A stretch of 64,000 bases of DNA from Ambrosia x helenae (lineage: Eukaryota; Streptophyta; Magnoliopsida; Asterales; Asteraceae), in NCBI GenBank assembly GCA_030844895.1, contig CM061226.1, forward strand, positions 42,478,238 through 42,542,237, in the 5' to 3' direction. The first letter of the stretch is position 1, and every line of letters starts with the position of its first letter. Shown here piece by piece: positions 44,693-55,031 of the stretch. A program made the position numbers and the translations under genes. The notes under the pieces are model-generated. The model was not told where the DNA came from, ran no database searches, and saw only the letters and a program-made list of their open reading frames with translations.

Positions 44693-47330
44693 TGCTGCTG
44701 TATGTATATTTTAACATCCCGGAACATGATTTGACGCCTAGGAACATGATAGGAACCCCGGGATTCACCCAACGACTTAGTAACACGTATTCGGACCTGT
44801 TTATGCGTTAATCAGACATTATGCTAGACTAGGTGAACTGTTGCGCGTATTAAGTGTTTAATTGCATATGTGGCATGTTGTCTTGTATTTATCTAACACG
44901 TGGAATGTCGGGTCACCAATGGGATGTCGAGTCTTGTCTTACGTTGTCTGGTTGTCGGTTAAACATGCTTTTCGGACACATATTGGTCATGGACTGGACT
45001 TGGGGACTAATGAACCCGATGGGTTATTAGTCTAACTTGACACATATCTTATGATAGGTCGCCAATAGTTGGGGCTATCATATCTCACAGACGGTTTACT
45101 CATATCACGCATACGGTTTACTCTTAAACGGAATACGCAACCTAAGGTGAGTTCACGGCCCCACATTTTACTGTTTATGTCTTCGGGGGAGAAACATGCT
45201 TAAAACTCTTTTATGACTTATGACTTGTTAAACTCTTATGGCTCATGACTCTTTATCACGTTATACTATGGCTCACTTATCGTACTATACGGTTCATCGA
45301 AAATCCCTTGAAACCACTAACATGGGTGTATGGCGGGGAAATATGGATAGCGCTATTGGGAACTGACAAACCCCACTCGACGGTTGGACCGGGCGGGTGC
45401 ATATTGTCTCTAACAAAACAAGGTCTACCGGCGATGACGGTAGCCCATAGGAAACTAAGGGTAACACACGGCTCAGTCAGTAATGGTTTCACCCGTATGA
45501 GTATCTCATTCTGCGCCGGGTTGGCGTTCTCATAAGCATAGTAGTAATTGTGATGGTAACGGTTTTCGGTGGAACACTTTAAACGTTTAATTTAAAACCT
45601 GTGAACTCACCAGCATTATATGTTGACTCTTTTAGCATGTTTTCTCAGGTCGCTAAGGTAGCAGCTGTCAGATAGGCGCACGAGGTCGCACTGGAGTCGT
45701 CTCGCGTCTAGGGTCTCATTTGCATGTCTGGGATTATGAACTGTTGAACTTATATTTTATTTCTGCATGGCTTTTGTAAAACTTTAAATGCTTCCGCACT
45801 GGTTGAATGTTGGTTTTAAACTTATGCATGGTTTTTGTTTACGTATGTTTTTACATTTAGACGTCGTTTATTGTGACCGTTGACTTGGATCCTGGTGTGT
45901 CACACGCCTCGCGGTAGAACTCCGCAGGTGGAAATTTGAGGGTGTGACAAAAACACCCCAATTTCTTTCGCAACTTGTAGCACTACAGGTGAGGCTAAGA
46001 ACACGTATAGCAAAGTCTTGCAACTCGGGGGTCGACGATCCATATGATTCCCACCACTCAGCTAAAAATAAGAAAACATAATATATATAAGTGTACAAAT
46101 ATATATTAAAATCTAAAAAATATATATGTTTTTAATTACCGGGAGTCTTTTTCTTTCTTAACGTAACTGCCACTAGAACACTGAAAAGCCCTTGAGCATT
46201 TTTATATGCAGTTAGTTGCTCATTGATCGAGTCTTCAATTTCTTCACTCGGAGACAACCTAGTAATGCAAGCATATAAACCCGACATAACTTCTTCATTC
46301 TTTTTCATACCCTCTGGATCATCATAAAAAATGGATGGATTTAGGTAATATCCAGCAGCATGCAATGGTCGATGAAGTTGGCATTCCCATCTAATATCTA
46401 TAATATCCAAAGTATCATCATATAACTCATCTCTTTCATTAAAACTACTTATAATAGTCTTTTTAGCTTTTTTCATGGCCTCATAGATTATACCCATAGC
46501 TGGCTTGCTGTCACCATCAACAAGACGAAGAACGCTAACTAGAGGAGCAGTCAACTTTAGAGTGTAAGTTATGTTCCTCCAAAACGTTTCATTTAACAAG
46601 ATAGATGCCATTTTTTTTCCTTTGGATCCTTGGACCACTTGCTATCAATCCAGTCTTGAGAAGTAACCATTTTTCTCAAATTGTTCTTTTGTTTGTGAAA
46701 TTGTAGAAGTGTGATGAACGATGTAGCAAATCTTGCAACCGCGGGCCTATGCAAGTTCTTCTGATTTGTAAAGTTTCTCATCAAGTTCACATAAACACTT
46801 AAACAAACGAACCTGCTGGAAGATAACTGATAAAAAAAACGAATTGAAAAAAAAAAAAACAAACCTTGCTGGAAGATAACTGATCAGCTTTGCTGGTTGC
46901 TGGAATCAGAGAAAATTGCTGGAAGATAACTGATGATCACCTTGCTGGAAGAAAACTGATCGGATCTTTTTTTTTTTTTTTTTTTTTTGTTGAAGAGAAT
47001 TAGAGTTTTTTGTTGAAGGTGGCTGCTATCTTAGTTTTGTTGTGTTAGGGTTTACTTTTTGATAAGAAAAGAAGTTATCGGGCCTTTTTTTTGGTAACAG
47101 GCTTAATTATTAGTTATTAGGCCTTTTTTTTACTGGGCCATACAAAACAGCATCTAAAATGACATTTATGGGCCGAAGCGCTACCGAAGCGCCTGCGTGA
47201 AGCGCCAGCTTAAAGCGCCGCTCCAGGGGCTTCACGTATACCAGCGATTTTCGACAAAAAAGCGTTTTTCTCCGGCGCCTAGCGCCCCAATCGCCTCAAG
47301 CGCGCCCCAGGCGCCATTTTTTAAACCAAG

Positions 47331-47750
47331 TTGTCGCCACCACCCACCACCGCTACCGCTACCACCCACCGCCGCCGCCGCCACCACCAGTTGCCACCGT
47401 CACTCAACACAGTTTCCTTTACCCACCACTACTGCCGCCACCCACCGCCGTCGTCGCCTCCACCTACCATCGACACTACTCACCATCGTCACTCACCCAC
47501 CATCACCGCCATCCATTGCCACCGTTGCCACCATCCACCACCGCCACTACCAACCACCATGCTACTTCCACACACAACCCACCACCTACCATCATCATCA
47601 CCACCACCCACCACCGCCACCGTTCACCATCGCCGCTCACCCACCATCACGACCATCCACCTCCACTGTCGCCACCACCACCACCACCACTACCGCCACA
47701 TATTACCACCCACCATCACCGCCACTGACCACCACCACTAATCACTGATT
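47331..47750. repeat. CCACCA/CCGCCA low-complexity tract
   Basis: Imperfect CAC/CCA/CCG triplets throughout, continuing the CACCCACC tract left of the hAT at 42455-42492. The hAT therefore landed inside this tract. The Pro/His/Thr-rich frames through it are artefacts. Confidence 0.85.
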
Positions 47751-48115
47751 TTATTCCTTCGTCCTTTCCTACCTATCCAACAACACAAAGTGATGTTTTG
47801 TTTCATTTCCTCATGACAACCAAACAAGCTGGTAGCTGGAAGCTTTTTAAATATATTTTGGTGTTTGGTAGAGTAACTGGAGCTTTTAATAAAATGTATA
47901 AAATGACCAAAATGGACATAATTAAAAGATTGTAAGGAAAGTTTTTATTTTGTTTTTAAAATAGAATGAGTATTTGTGTCGTTTACTAATTAAAAGTTTG
48001 TAGCTAGTAGAACTTTTTCTTAAAAGCTAGTAGTAGTAGCTTTTTACTATAAAACTTTTTCTCATAACCTAAAAGCTTCCAGCTCTTCAATCAAACAAGG
48101 TTTTTTTATTGATTA
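47751..48115. other. MITE-like AT-rich stretch, no gene
   Basis: AAGCTGGTAGCTGGAAGC near 47827 and GCTTCCAGCTCTTCAATC near 48075 form imperfect inverted ends with nearby TTTGGT/ATCAAAC. This suggests a degraded Harbinger-type MITE. Boundaries uncertain. Confidence 0.4.
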
Positions 48116-49177
48116 CTAGCTGATTACCCCGGGAGGCTCCCGGGTTGAAAAATCTAATTTTACGTGATAACCTATTGCAAATGTCTCAAGTTAACTAACC
48201 ACAAAATGTCTCAATCATTGCATGTTCATAGTATTCTAATCAGTAATAACTCATATTCCCTAATCTAAAACCTAATCAGTAATCATCTAAAGAATCACTT
48301 ATGTAAGCTGCAACTATTAAAAAAGTCATCACATCTCTCTAATTTCTCACATTCTAATGGCTCTTATAATTCTAACCTAATCAACTAAACAAACACTTAA
48401 GTTGGAAGTTGTAATCATTGCATCTCATTATGCCACGTGGCATAATCAAGAGATGGTTGAGGCCACCATTGAACGCCACGTCAGCAACTATCAATTATTT
48501 CCGGGAGCGTCCCGGTGTTGAAAAATATAACCATTCTAATAATACTAATACTAATAGTAATAATTATTACTCTTGTAATTAAATAAATAAAAAAATAACC
48601 TTGCTATAAGGTGACACCATGTGTTGCAGTGTTGCGCGATTCTTTCTCCTAACTTCTCTTGATGAAGTATACCTAGTAAAATTCCAATGATAACATGGCG
48701 ATTGGGCTGATTTTCAACATCGTAGATAAAAACCTGGTTTAAAAGAAAAAACATGATTAATGAATAACATGAACACTTTGTGTGTTTTTTTCCTGTATGA
48801 ACGAAACCCCACAAAAAATAGTCGATTTTTCTCCGTTTTTAATATAGGACTATGGTACTCGTTGGAATGATAATAAAACGCTCGTTAATTTGGTGTAATT
48901 TTTTTCTTTAAAAAATCTCGTATATAAAAGATATAAACGTTTAAAAATTATGGGAGGAAACATGAGAGAGAAAACTTTAAATTTATTTTTAAATTCTTTT
49001 TTTTCCTAAAATAACTCAATTTAATTTAGGATTTTATGTTTATCTTTTTATTTTTAATTAAAAAGGAAAATAGTTCAAAAACACTAAAATTTTTCAATTA
49101 TTATGCCACGTGACACTCTCAAGGGGAGGTTGATGCCTCCATTGCACGCCACGTCAGCATATACGTTTTCTTTTATA
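48116..49177 (-). mobile_element. Helitron, left member of a head-to-head pair
   Basis: The minus-strand 3' end is CTAG at 48119-48116 followed by T, with hairpin CCCGGGAGCCTCCCGGG just inside. The 5' end meets the neighbouring Helitron near 49177 and lacks a few terminal bases. It is the reverse complement of most of 49178-53129 over about 1 kb. It contains an extra TCCGGGAGCGTCCCGGT hairpin near 48500 that resembles another Helitron terminus. Confidence 0.75.
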
Positions 49178-49952
49178 TCTATTAATATACATAAAAGAAT
49201 TGAACATTGCTGACGTGGCGTCCAATAGTGCCTTCAACCTCTCCATGAAACTGCCACGTGGCATCATAATTGAAAGATTTTAGTGTTTTTGAATTATTTC
49301 TTTTTTTAATTAAAAAAAAGATAAAATAAAACCCTAAATTTATTCTCAATTACTAAAATTAAATTGAGTTATTTTAGGAAAAAAAATTTAAAAACAAATT
49401 TAAATTTTTCTCTCTTATGTTTCTTCCCATAATTTTTAAACGTTAATATCTTTCATATACGAGATTTTTTAAATAAAAAAATTACACCAAATTAACGAGC
49501 GTTTTATTATCTTTACAACGAGTACCATAGTGCTATATAAAAAACGGAGAAAAAAACGACTATTTTTTTTGTGGGGTTTCGTTCATACATGAAAAAAAAA
49601 ACACAAAGTGTTAAGGTTATTCATTAATCATGTTTTTTCTTTTAAACCAGGTTCTTATCTACGATGTTGAAATTCAGCCCAATCACCATGCTATCATTGG
49701 AATTTTACCCTTCTAAAAATTGATAGGTATACTTTATCAAGAGAAGCTAGGAGAAAGAATCGCGCAACACTGCAACACATGGTGTCACCTTATAGCAAGG
49801 TTATTTATTTATTTATTTAATTACAAGAGTAATAATTATTACTATTAGTATTATTAGAATGGTTATATTTTTCAACCCTTGCTGACGTGACATTCAATGG
49901 TGGTTTCAACCCTCTCTTGATTTTGCCACGTGACATAATGAGTTGCAAGATA
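48417..49952. repeat. Long inverted repeat (arms ~760 bp, almost no spacer)
   Basis: 48417-49175 and 49186-49952 are reverse complements with scattered mismatches and small indels. Shared landmarks in mirrored order: CATTATGCCACGTGGCA, GACGTGGCGT, TTGGTGTAATTTTTT with its reverse complement, ATGATTAATGAATAAC with its reverse, and GCGCGATTCTTTCTCCTA with its reverse. The arms extend outward into 48116-48416 and 52790-53129 once the inserted block 49953-52789 is skipped. A transcript across it would fold into a very long double-stranded RNA. Confidence 0.85.
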
Positions 49953-50672
49953 TATTTCTTTTAGCCAATTGCATTTTCTTTTAAATATTAAAAAGCAAAT
50001 AATCAGTTAAGATTTGCAATGTAAAGATTCGTTTTGAATTTTTAGAAATTATTTAATAGATAATTTACGTAACAAAAAAGACACGTCTCTTAACATCCTT
50101 TTTGAAAATATTTATTTTTATACTTTAAAAAAGAAGTATATATTCCGATTTAAATTGAGATATATCTACTAAAATTTAGATAAATATTGATTTATATGTT
50201 GTTCTCCTAACATTATAAATAGAACCATTATCTAAAATTCATAAATTCATAAAAGTTTCTGCATACACCTTGAGGACATTGCAGGTATTCTCCAATTTGT
50301 TTTTGTTTAGTTTCTTTAATGCTTTTTTTGCACCTTTTTGTTTTTAGTGACAGTAATAACAATAATAAACAATGTTTATTGATTCAGTTGTTAACCGTTT
50401 ATTTTTAATCAAATTAAGCAATTAGTTTAAATATGTTTTAAGAAGTTTATAGTGTATAGCAGTTGTAAAAAAATAGTTTTCTTATATATATACTAGTGGT
50501 AATGCCCGCGCGTTGCAGCGGGTTCGTTACGCGAGGAAAATATAGTCAGTATCTTTTTTCGGTACCAGAACTTCCTATGAAGCGGCATCTGAAATTCCCG
50601 ATATTCAAACGTGTTAACGTGTTTTCAAAGATTAAAAGACCGAAAAGATTGATCTAATGTTTTGTTGTTTAC

Positions 50673-51920
50673 CTCTATGTGTGAAATTTCTTTCAATGAC
50701 ATATCAGCAAAATAGGCATATAAAGCTCTTATAACAGTCTGCAATGCACAAATTCATTAAACCCATGTTTGCATTGCACAAATCTTTCAATGGATGAGTT
50801 GGGTAATAGGTAATTTACATACGGTTTGGGCCACGCCCACCAAAAATAATGTTCATTTGTTTTTAAAATGTTAATAAAAAGCTAATGCCCTAAATATTAT
50901 TCAAAAGCTATATTGATACATACACATGTATTAAAATACACTTTACAAACACGTTTAACCCGTTTTATTTTTATTTATTTTTTTACCCATTTGTGGAGGT
51001 AAAATTTTGTGGTTGCCTTGTCTTACCTGGTGAGATACGACTACAACAAGCGCGCGTTGTCGTTCTAACTCAATAATAACCAGCTCCAACCTGTTATATG
51101 CACAACTGCAAACTTTTGACGTTGCTTAAAATACCAAAACTTTAATTATTTACTTTCTATATTTTCAACAGAGATTTTTCCTTGTATTTGAATTCAATAC
51201 CTTTGTATCACATCAAGATACGACTCTCCACGAGGATATCGATACCTGAGTTTGTCTTTCTTCCTTGACCTTTTAAAAAAAGACCATTGAATGGAAAGGT
51301 ATAAAATTACAAAAAAAAAAAAAAAATCAATCGAATATTTCATATTTAACATACTCGTATTCTTCAGGCATGTTCTTCTTTATTTCTTCATACGGCATAC
51401 CGTCACATACACCAGCATTTATCTCATCAAGTGCACGCCATTGTATCTATAACGTAAAGAAAGTACACAAATTTTACAAATGATAAATGATCAAAGAAGC
51501 AATTTATGTGACATGTAAAACTAACCTTGGGGAATCCAGCAATTTGATTTGCAATCAAAAATTGTTCGTTGCAATGTGCTTGTCCAAATCTAGGTGCATA
51601 AATAAAAAAAAAACAATATAAAACATTGCAAACTTTGTGCAACAAACAAAGAAAATGCAAATAGTAAAATAAGTAATAGTTCTTACAAAAGCATTTTTTT
51701 TATGTTCTTCTTTATTTCTTCATACGTCATACCGTCACATACACCAGCATTTATCTCATCAAGTGCACGTCATTGTATCTATAACGTAAAGAAAGTACAC
51801 AAATTTTACAAATGATAAATGATCAAAGAAGCAATTTATGTGACATGTAAAACTAACCTTGGGAAATCCAGCAATTTGATTTGTAGTCAAAATTGTTCGT
51901 TGCAATGTGCTTGTCCAAAT
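50673..51920 (-). pseudogene. Captured fructose-2,6-bisphosphatase domain exons of F2KP
   Basis: Minus-strand exons with intact GT/AG sites encode the phosphatase half of 6-phosphofructo-2-kinase/fructose-2,6-bisphosphatase, the enzyme setting fructose-2,6-bisphosphate levels. Exon A (51920-51858): QRTILTTNQIAGFPK. Exon B (51446-51355): QWRALDEINAGVCDGM then YEEIKKNMPEEY. Exon C (51269-51201): KDKLRYRYPRGESYLDV. Exon D (51090-51027): LVIIELERQRA then VVVVSHQ. Exon E (50738-50673): IRALYAYFADMSLKEISHIE. Phases join correctly B-C-D-E. Exons A and B are duplicated in tandem: the upstream B copy (51778-51703) has TGA for Trp and is truncated, and the downstream A copy (51589-51526) has a one-base insertion. 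Joining the upstream A copy directly to the downstream B copy would bypass both lesions. The kinase domain and the end of the gene are missing. It could act as an expressed chimera or a source of siRNAs, but no such evidence is available here. Confidence 0.87.
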
Positions 51921-52033
51921 CTAGGTGCATAAATAAAAAAAAAACAATATAAAACATTGCAAACTTTGTGCAACAAACAAAGAAAATGCAAATAGTAAAA
52001 TAAGTAATAGTTCTTACAAAAGCATTTTTTTAG
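51371..52033. repeat. 332-bp tandem duplication containing F2KP exons A and B
   Basis: 51371-51702 and 51703-about 52033 are near-identical; the start word TGTTCTTCTTTATTTCTTCA occurs at 51371 and 51703. Differences include CGGCATACC/CGTCATACC, GCACGCCAT/GCACGTCAT and a T insertion. Confidence 0.9.
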
Positions 52034-53250
52034 GCAAGATAGTTCATGTAGGCCTTCAATTGAATGTTATAAGAGGAGGACTTGAATTTCACAATCAATC
52101 TCATTCAATTTGATCCTTAAGGTTACGGAACTTAAAGAGACAAAAGGTTAATGATCTATATTGATGAAGGAAGAAGGCAAAGGATTGAAGGGTATGGATG
52201 GAAGAAGGAGGGTAGTATTGTAAAAGTCTTTTGATATTGTAAAGGAGGAGGTGGATGAATTGTCTATATTACCCTCTTAAGTGTCTTAATTGTCCCAATT
52301 ATGCCCATAATACCCTTAAATTTCTTGCTTAAATATGTTGTACATGTTGCTTGTTAAGTTGTACGGAAATGCAAATTACCTTGTTGTACATAACTCCTCC
52401 TTTATAATGTATTATAGATATATATATTATTCATCATTAATACTTTTTATGCAACTATATCATCCTCACACCTCCACCACCACTCTCCGTCGCTCTTTTT
52501 TCTGCAAGTTGTCATTATAAGCAATTTTGTCCGATGTTTATTCCTATGTATAATTTTGTTCTTTATTTAGGTTATGTAATATTAGAGTTATGTATTTTTT
52601 TAGCCTTTATGACATGTATTAATATTAGAGTTATACATTGTTTTAGGTTATGTATTGAATATTGATATTAGAGTTGTGCATTTTTTAGCATTTATGATAG
52701 GTGTTAATATTAGAGTTATACATTCTTTTAGGTTAGATATCAATATTAGTATTGTGAGACTTGGTACATAGATGTAATAAGTTTTTTAATGGTTACAACT
52801 TCCAACTTAAGTGATTGTTTAGTTGATTAGGTTACGAATTATAGGAGTCATTAGAATGTGAGAGATTAGAGAGATGTGATAAGTTTGACTCTAATGAGAG
52901 ACTAGAGAGATGTGATCAGTTTTTGAATAGTTGCAGCTTACATAAGTGATTCTTTAGATGATTACTGATTAGGTTTTAGGTTAGGGAATATGAGTTATTA
53001 CTGATTAGAATACTATGGACATGCAATGATTGAGAGATTTTGTGGTTAGTTAACTTGAGCCATTTGCAATAGGTTATCACGTCAAATTAGATTTTTTAAC
53101 CCCAGGACCCTCCCGGGGTAATCAGCTAGTATATATATAGATAAATAGAAGAGTTTTTTCTTAAAAGCTTGAAGATTCTAAAAGCTCATTGTTAAACATA
53201 CCCGATAGATATATGCAATCCAACCTTAAAAAAAGCTTAAAAAAACAATC

Positions 53251-53259
53251 TTTTATATA
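53251..53259 (+). promoter_or_regulatory. Probable TATA box of the GBP-like gene
   Basis: TTTTATATAA about 240 bp before the ATG at 53493, followed by CT-rich leader sequence (CTTCACCTCAC, TTTCTTTCCTCTCC). Placement is by sequence only. Confidence 0.5.
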
Positions 53260-53492
53260 AAATTCTTTCACACTTTCCTTCCAATCAAATCATCATCACC
53301 CCATAAACCCAGATCGTACTTCACCTCACAAAACTCCATAACAAGCCTTTCAAGATCCCTTTTTTCTGTTTCTTTCCTCTCCTCATTCATTACGTCCACA
53401 AGACGTCTTTATTAACCAATCCATCACATAGTTAGCCTTCAAGATTACTTATATGGCATTAGCAACATAATATTATTGTTTACTTCAGATCA

Positions 53493-54992
53493 ATGTTGAA
53501 GAATCTGTGGTGGGTCGGTTTCTTTTTTGCTGTTCTGCAGTTTTCCCATTGTTGGGTTTCTGGGATTGATGATTTTAATCAAGCGTGAGTATTTTTTTTT
53601 TATTTTTATTGTTAATAGGAATTTTATTTATTTATTTATATTTGTTTAGGCAAATAAGAATGTTTTGTGTTAAATTAGCATATGATGTTTTGCATGTGAA
53701 AGTTATAGGTTTGACTTCCAAAGTCAAAAGGCAGGTTTTTGATATTAATTGTATACTTTGTATGTTATTGATATGATGCTAAGTTTGTTGTTGATTTGCA
53801 GTAGTATTTGAAGACTGAAATGAGAATTAGTTACTTACATGAGTTATGAGTAGTACCTAGTTATCTATAGGTTTTTGTGTGTGTGGGGAGTTTTGGGATG
53901 GCGCTTTGTGTCGGGTTTGAGTTGGAGGGTTGTTAACTTGTTATCACCTGACCTATACATGACCCATTTATTTAATTGTGTTTGGAAATTAGGCGTGACA
54001 CTTTGTTTCGGGTTTGGGTTGGTGGGTTGACATTGCCTAACCCGGACATGTAATCCGGAGATGACCCACGTATTAGATGGGTTATATAGTTTTACAGTTT
54101 TACTTGAATGATTCTATTTGTAAACGGGTTGATAGGTTTACCCGTTGCCTTTTATTTAAGAAGTTAGGATGGTCTATGTGTTTATGACCTGAACCCATGC
54201 AAACCTAACCCAAACTCGCTTATATTCATGTCGGGTTTGTGTCATTTCGAGGACTGCCACCCCTGGTTTGGATGAGCGTTCGACACAAGTTATCTCGAAT
54301 TCAACAATCAGAGTTAAATGATCTAATGATTGAATTAAAGTTACCGAGGCCATTTTACATTCATCGTTAACTTAAAAATCAGAACCAAATCCATATGCAA
54401 TGAATATTCTTATCTTCCTACAGGTTTCCTATCGTTGAACCGGATCCTGGTCATACAAAGCTTCGTCTTTCTAGTGAAGGACTTGAGGCTATTCGTAGAA
54501 TAACCAATCCTATTGCAGCCGTGGCTGTAAGCTTCATATTTTTAAGCTGCATATTTTATTTTTCTGTTTTTATTTTTGGTACATTTTTAAATATTTTTTT
54601 GATCAACTTATACGAGTGTCTTAACACTTAATAGGTAATTGGCCCATATCGATCTGGAAAATCTTTTTTACTTAATCAGCTTCTCTCACTTTCTTGTTAT
54701 GAAGGTAATTGGTTCATCTTTTTGTCTTTGCCAATTTTATGATTTTACTATAATTTGATTTTCTTGACAAATTATACGCTCTGAAGTTTGAGACTTTGCA
54801 GGTTTTGGTGTTGGCCACATGCGTGACACTAAAACTAAAGGTATTCACCTGTACATTCCTTTGAGTTATTCAGCCTTTTTTCAGTGTTGTAAGCATCACT
54901 AGGCGCTAGTCGGCTGGTGGAGTTCCGACTAGCAATTAATTGGGATCAATAGGAATTAATCATATTGAGATTTTATATGTAATTTTCAGTTT

Positions 54993-55031
<39 letters not shown>

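Larger units (their letters stand above)
43247..45949 (+). mobile_element. Solo LTR of a gypsy-type retrotransposon (2.7 kb)
   Basis: Starts TGTGACACCCGG and ends GGGTGTGACA, flanked by perfect 5-bp duplications AAAAC at 43242-43246 and 45950-45954, with no internal region: the product of LTR-LTR recombination. TATAAATA at 43722 indicates plus-strand transcription. Two clusters of GCGATTAG hairpins surround the promoter. A diverged relative lies at 36640-41304. Confidence 0.9.
42986..46672 (-). pseudogene. hAT-family transposase C-terminal part, split by a solo LTR
   Basis: Minus strand, reading right to left. 46672-46140 encodes DWIDSKWSKDPKEKK, then LLNETFWRNITYTLKLTAPL, LRLVDGDSKPAMG and RPLHAAGYYLNPSIF. 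46045-45955 encodes the dimerisation block (EWWESYGSSTPELQDFAIR, CSATSCERNWGVF). After the LTR, 43246-42990 continues with QHLHTKKRNRLAQERLNDL, an RRHK stretch and an acidic tail. The order fits plant hAT transposases of the DUF659-plus-dimerisation type. The N-terminal BED finger region was not found. A one-base shift near 46620 and the LTR make it non-functional. Introns may account for the gap at 46050-46135. Confidence 0.83.
42493..47330 (-). mobile_element. Second hAT-like transposon, interrupted by a solo LTR
   Basis: Ends CTTGGTTTAAAA (left) and TTTTTTAAACCAAG (right). Flanking 8-mers CTGTCGCC (42485-42492) and TTGTCGCC (47331-47338) match at 7 of 8. Both subterminal regions are rich in AGGCGC/GAAGCGC words (42510-42590 and 47165-47315), a different word from the CCGGTTT of the first hAT. 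A minus-strand transposase remnant lies inside and a 2.7-kb solo LTR was inserted into it. Confidence 0.8.
50493..52418 (-). mobile_element. Helitron carrying captured F2KP exons, minus strand
   Basis: Minus-strand 5' end TCTATAATACATTATAAAGG (52418, preceded by A). The 3' end has hairpin CCCGCTG-CAA-CGCGCGGG and CTAG at 50496-50493, followed by T. Same family as the GH28-carrying Helitron at 24809. It has no Rep, helicase or RPA. Captured exons have the same orientation as the element, a common arrangement for Helitron transduplicates. Confidence 0.87.
49178..53129 (+). mobile_element. Helitron, right member of the pair, interrupted by another Helitron
   Basis: Starts TCTATTAATATACATAAAAG after an A (49177) and ends CTAG before T (53130), with a CTCCCGGGG-type hairpin about 15 bp inside. 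The segment 50493-52418 is a separate minus-strand Helitron. Repeated ATTAGAGTTATACATT phrases occur at about 52580-52735. Confidence 0.75.

Noticed and set aside
47197..47748. 183-aa Pro/His-rich ORF and overlapping frames
   Set aside because: All three plus-strand frames are open because of CCACCA low complexity, partly inside hAT terminal repeats; no domain.
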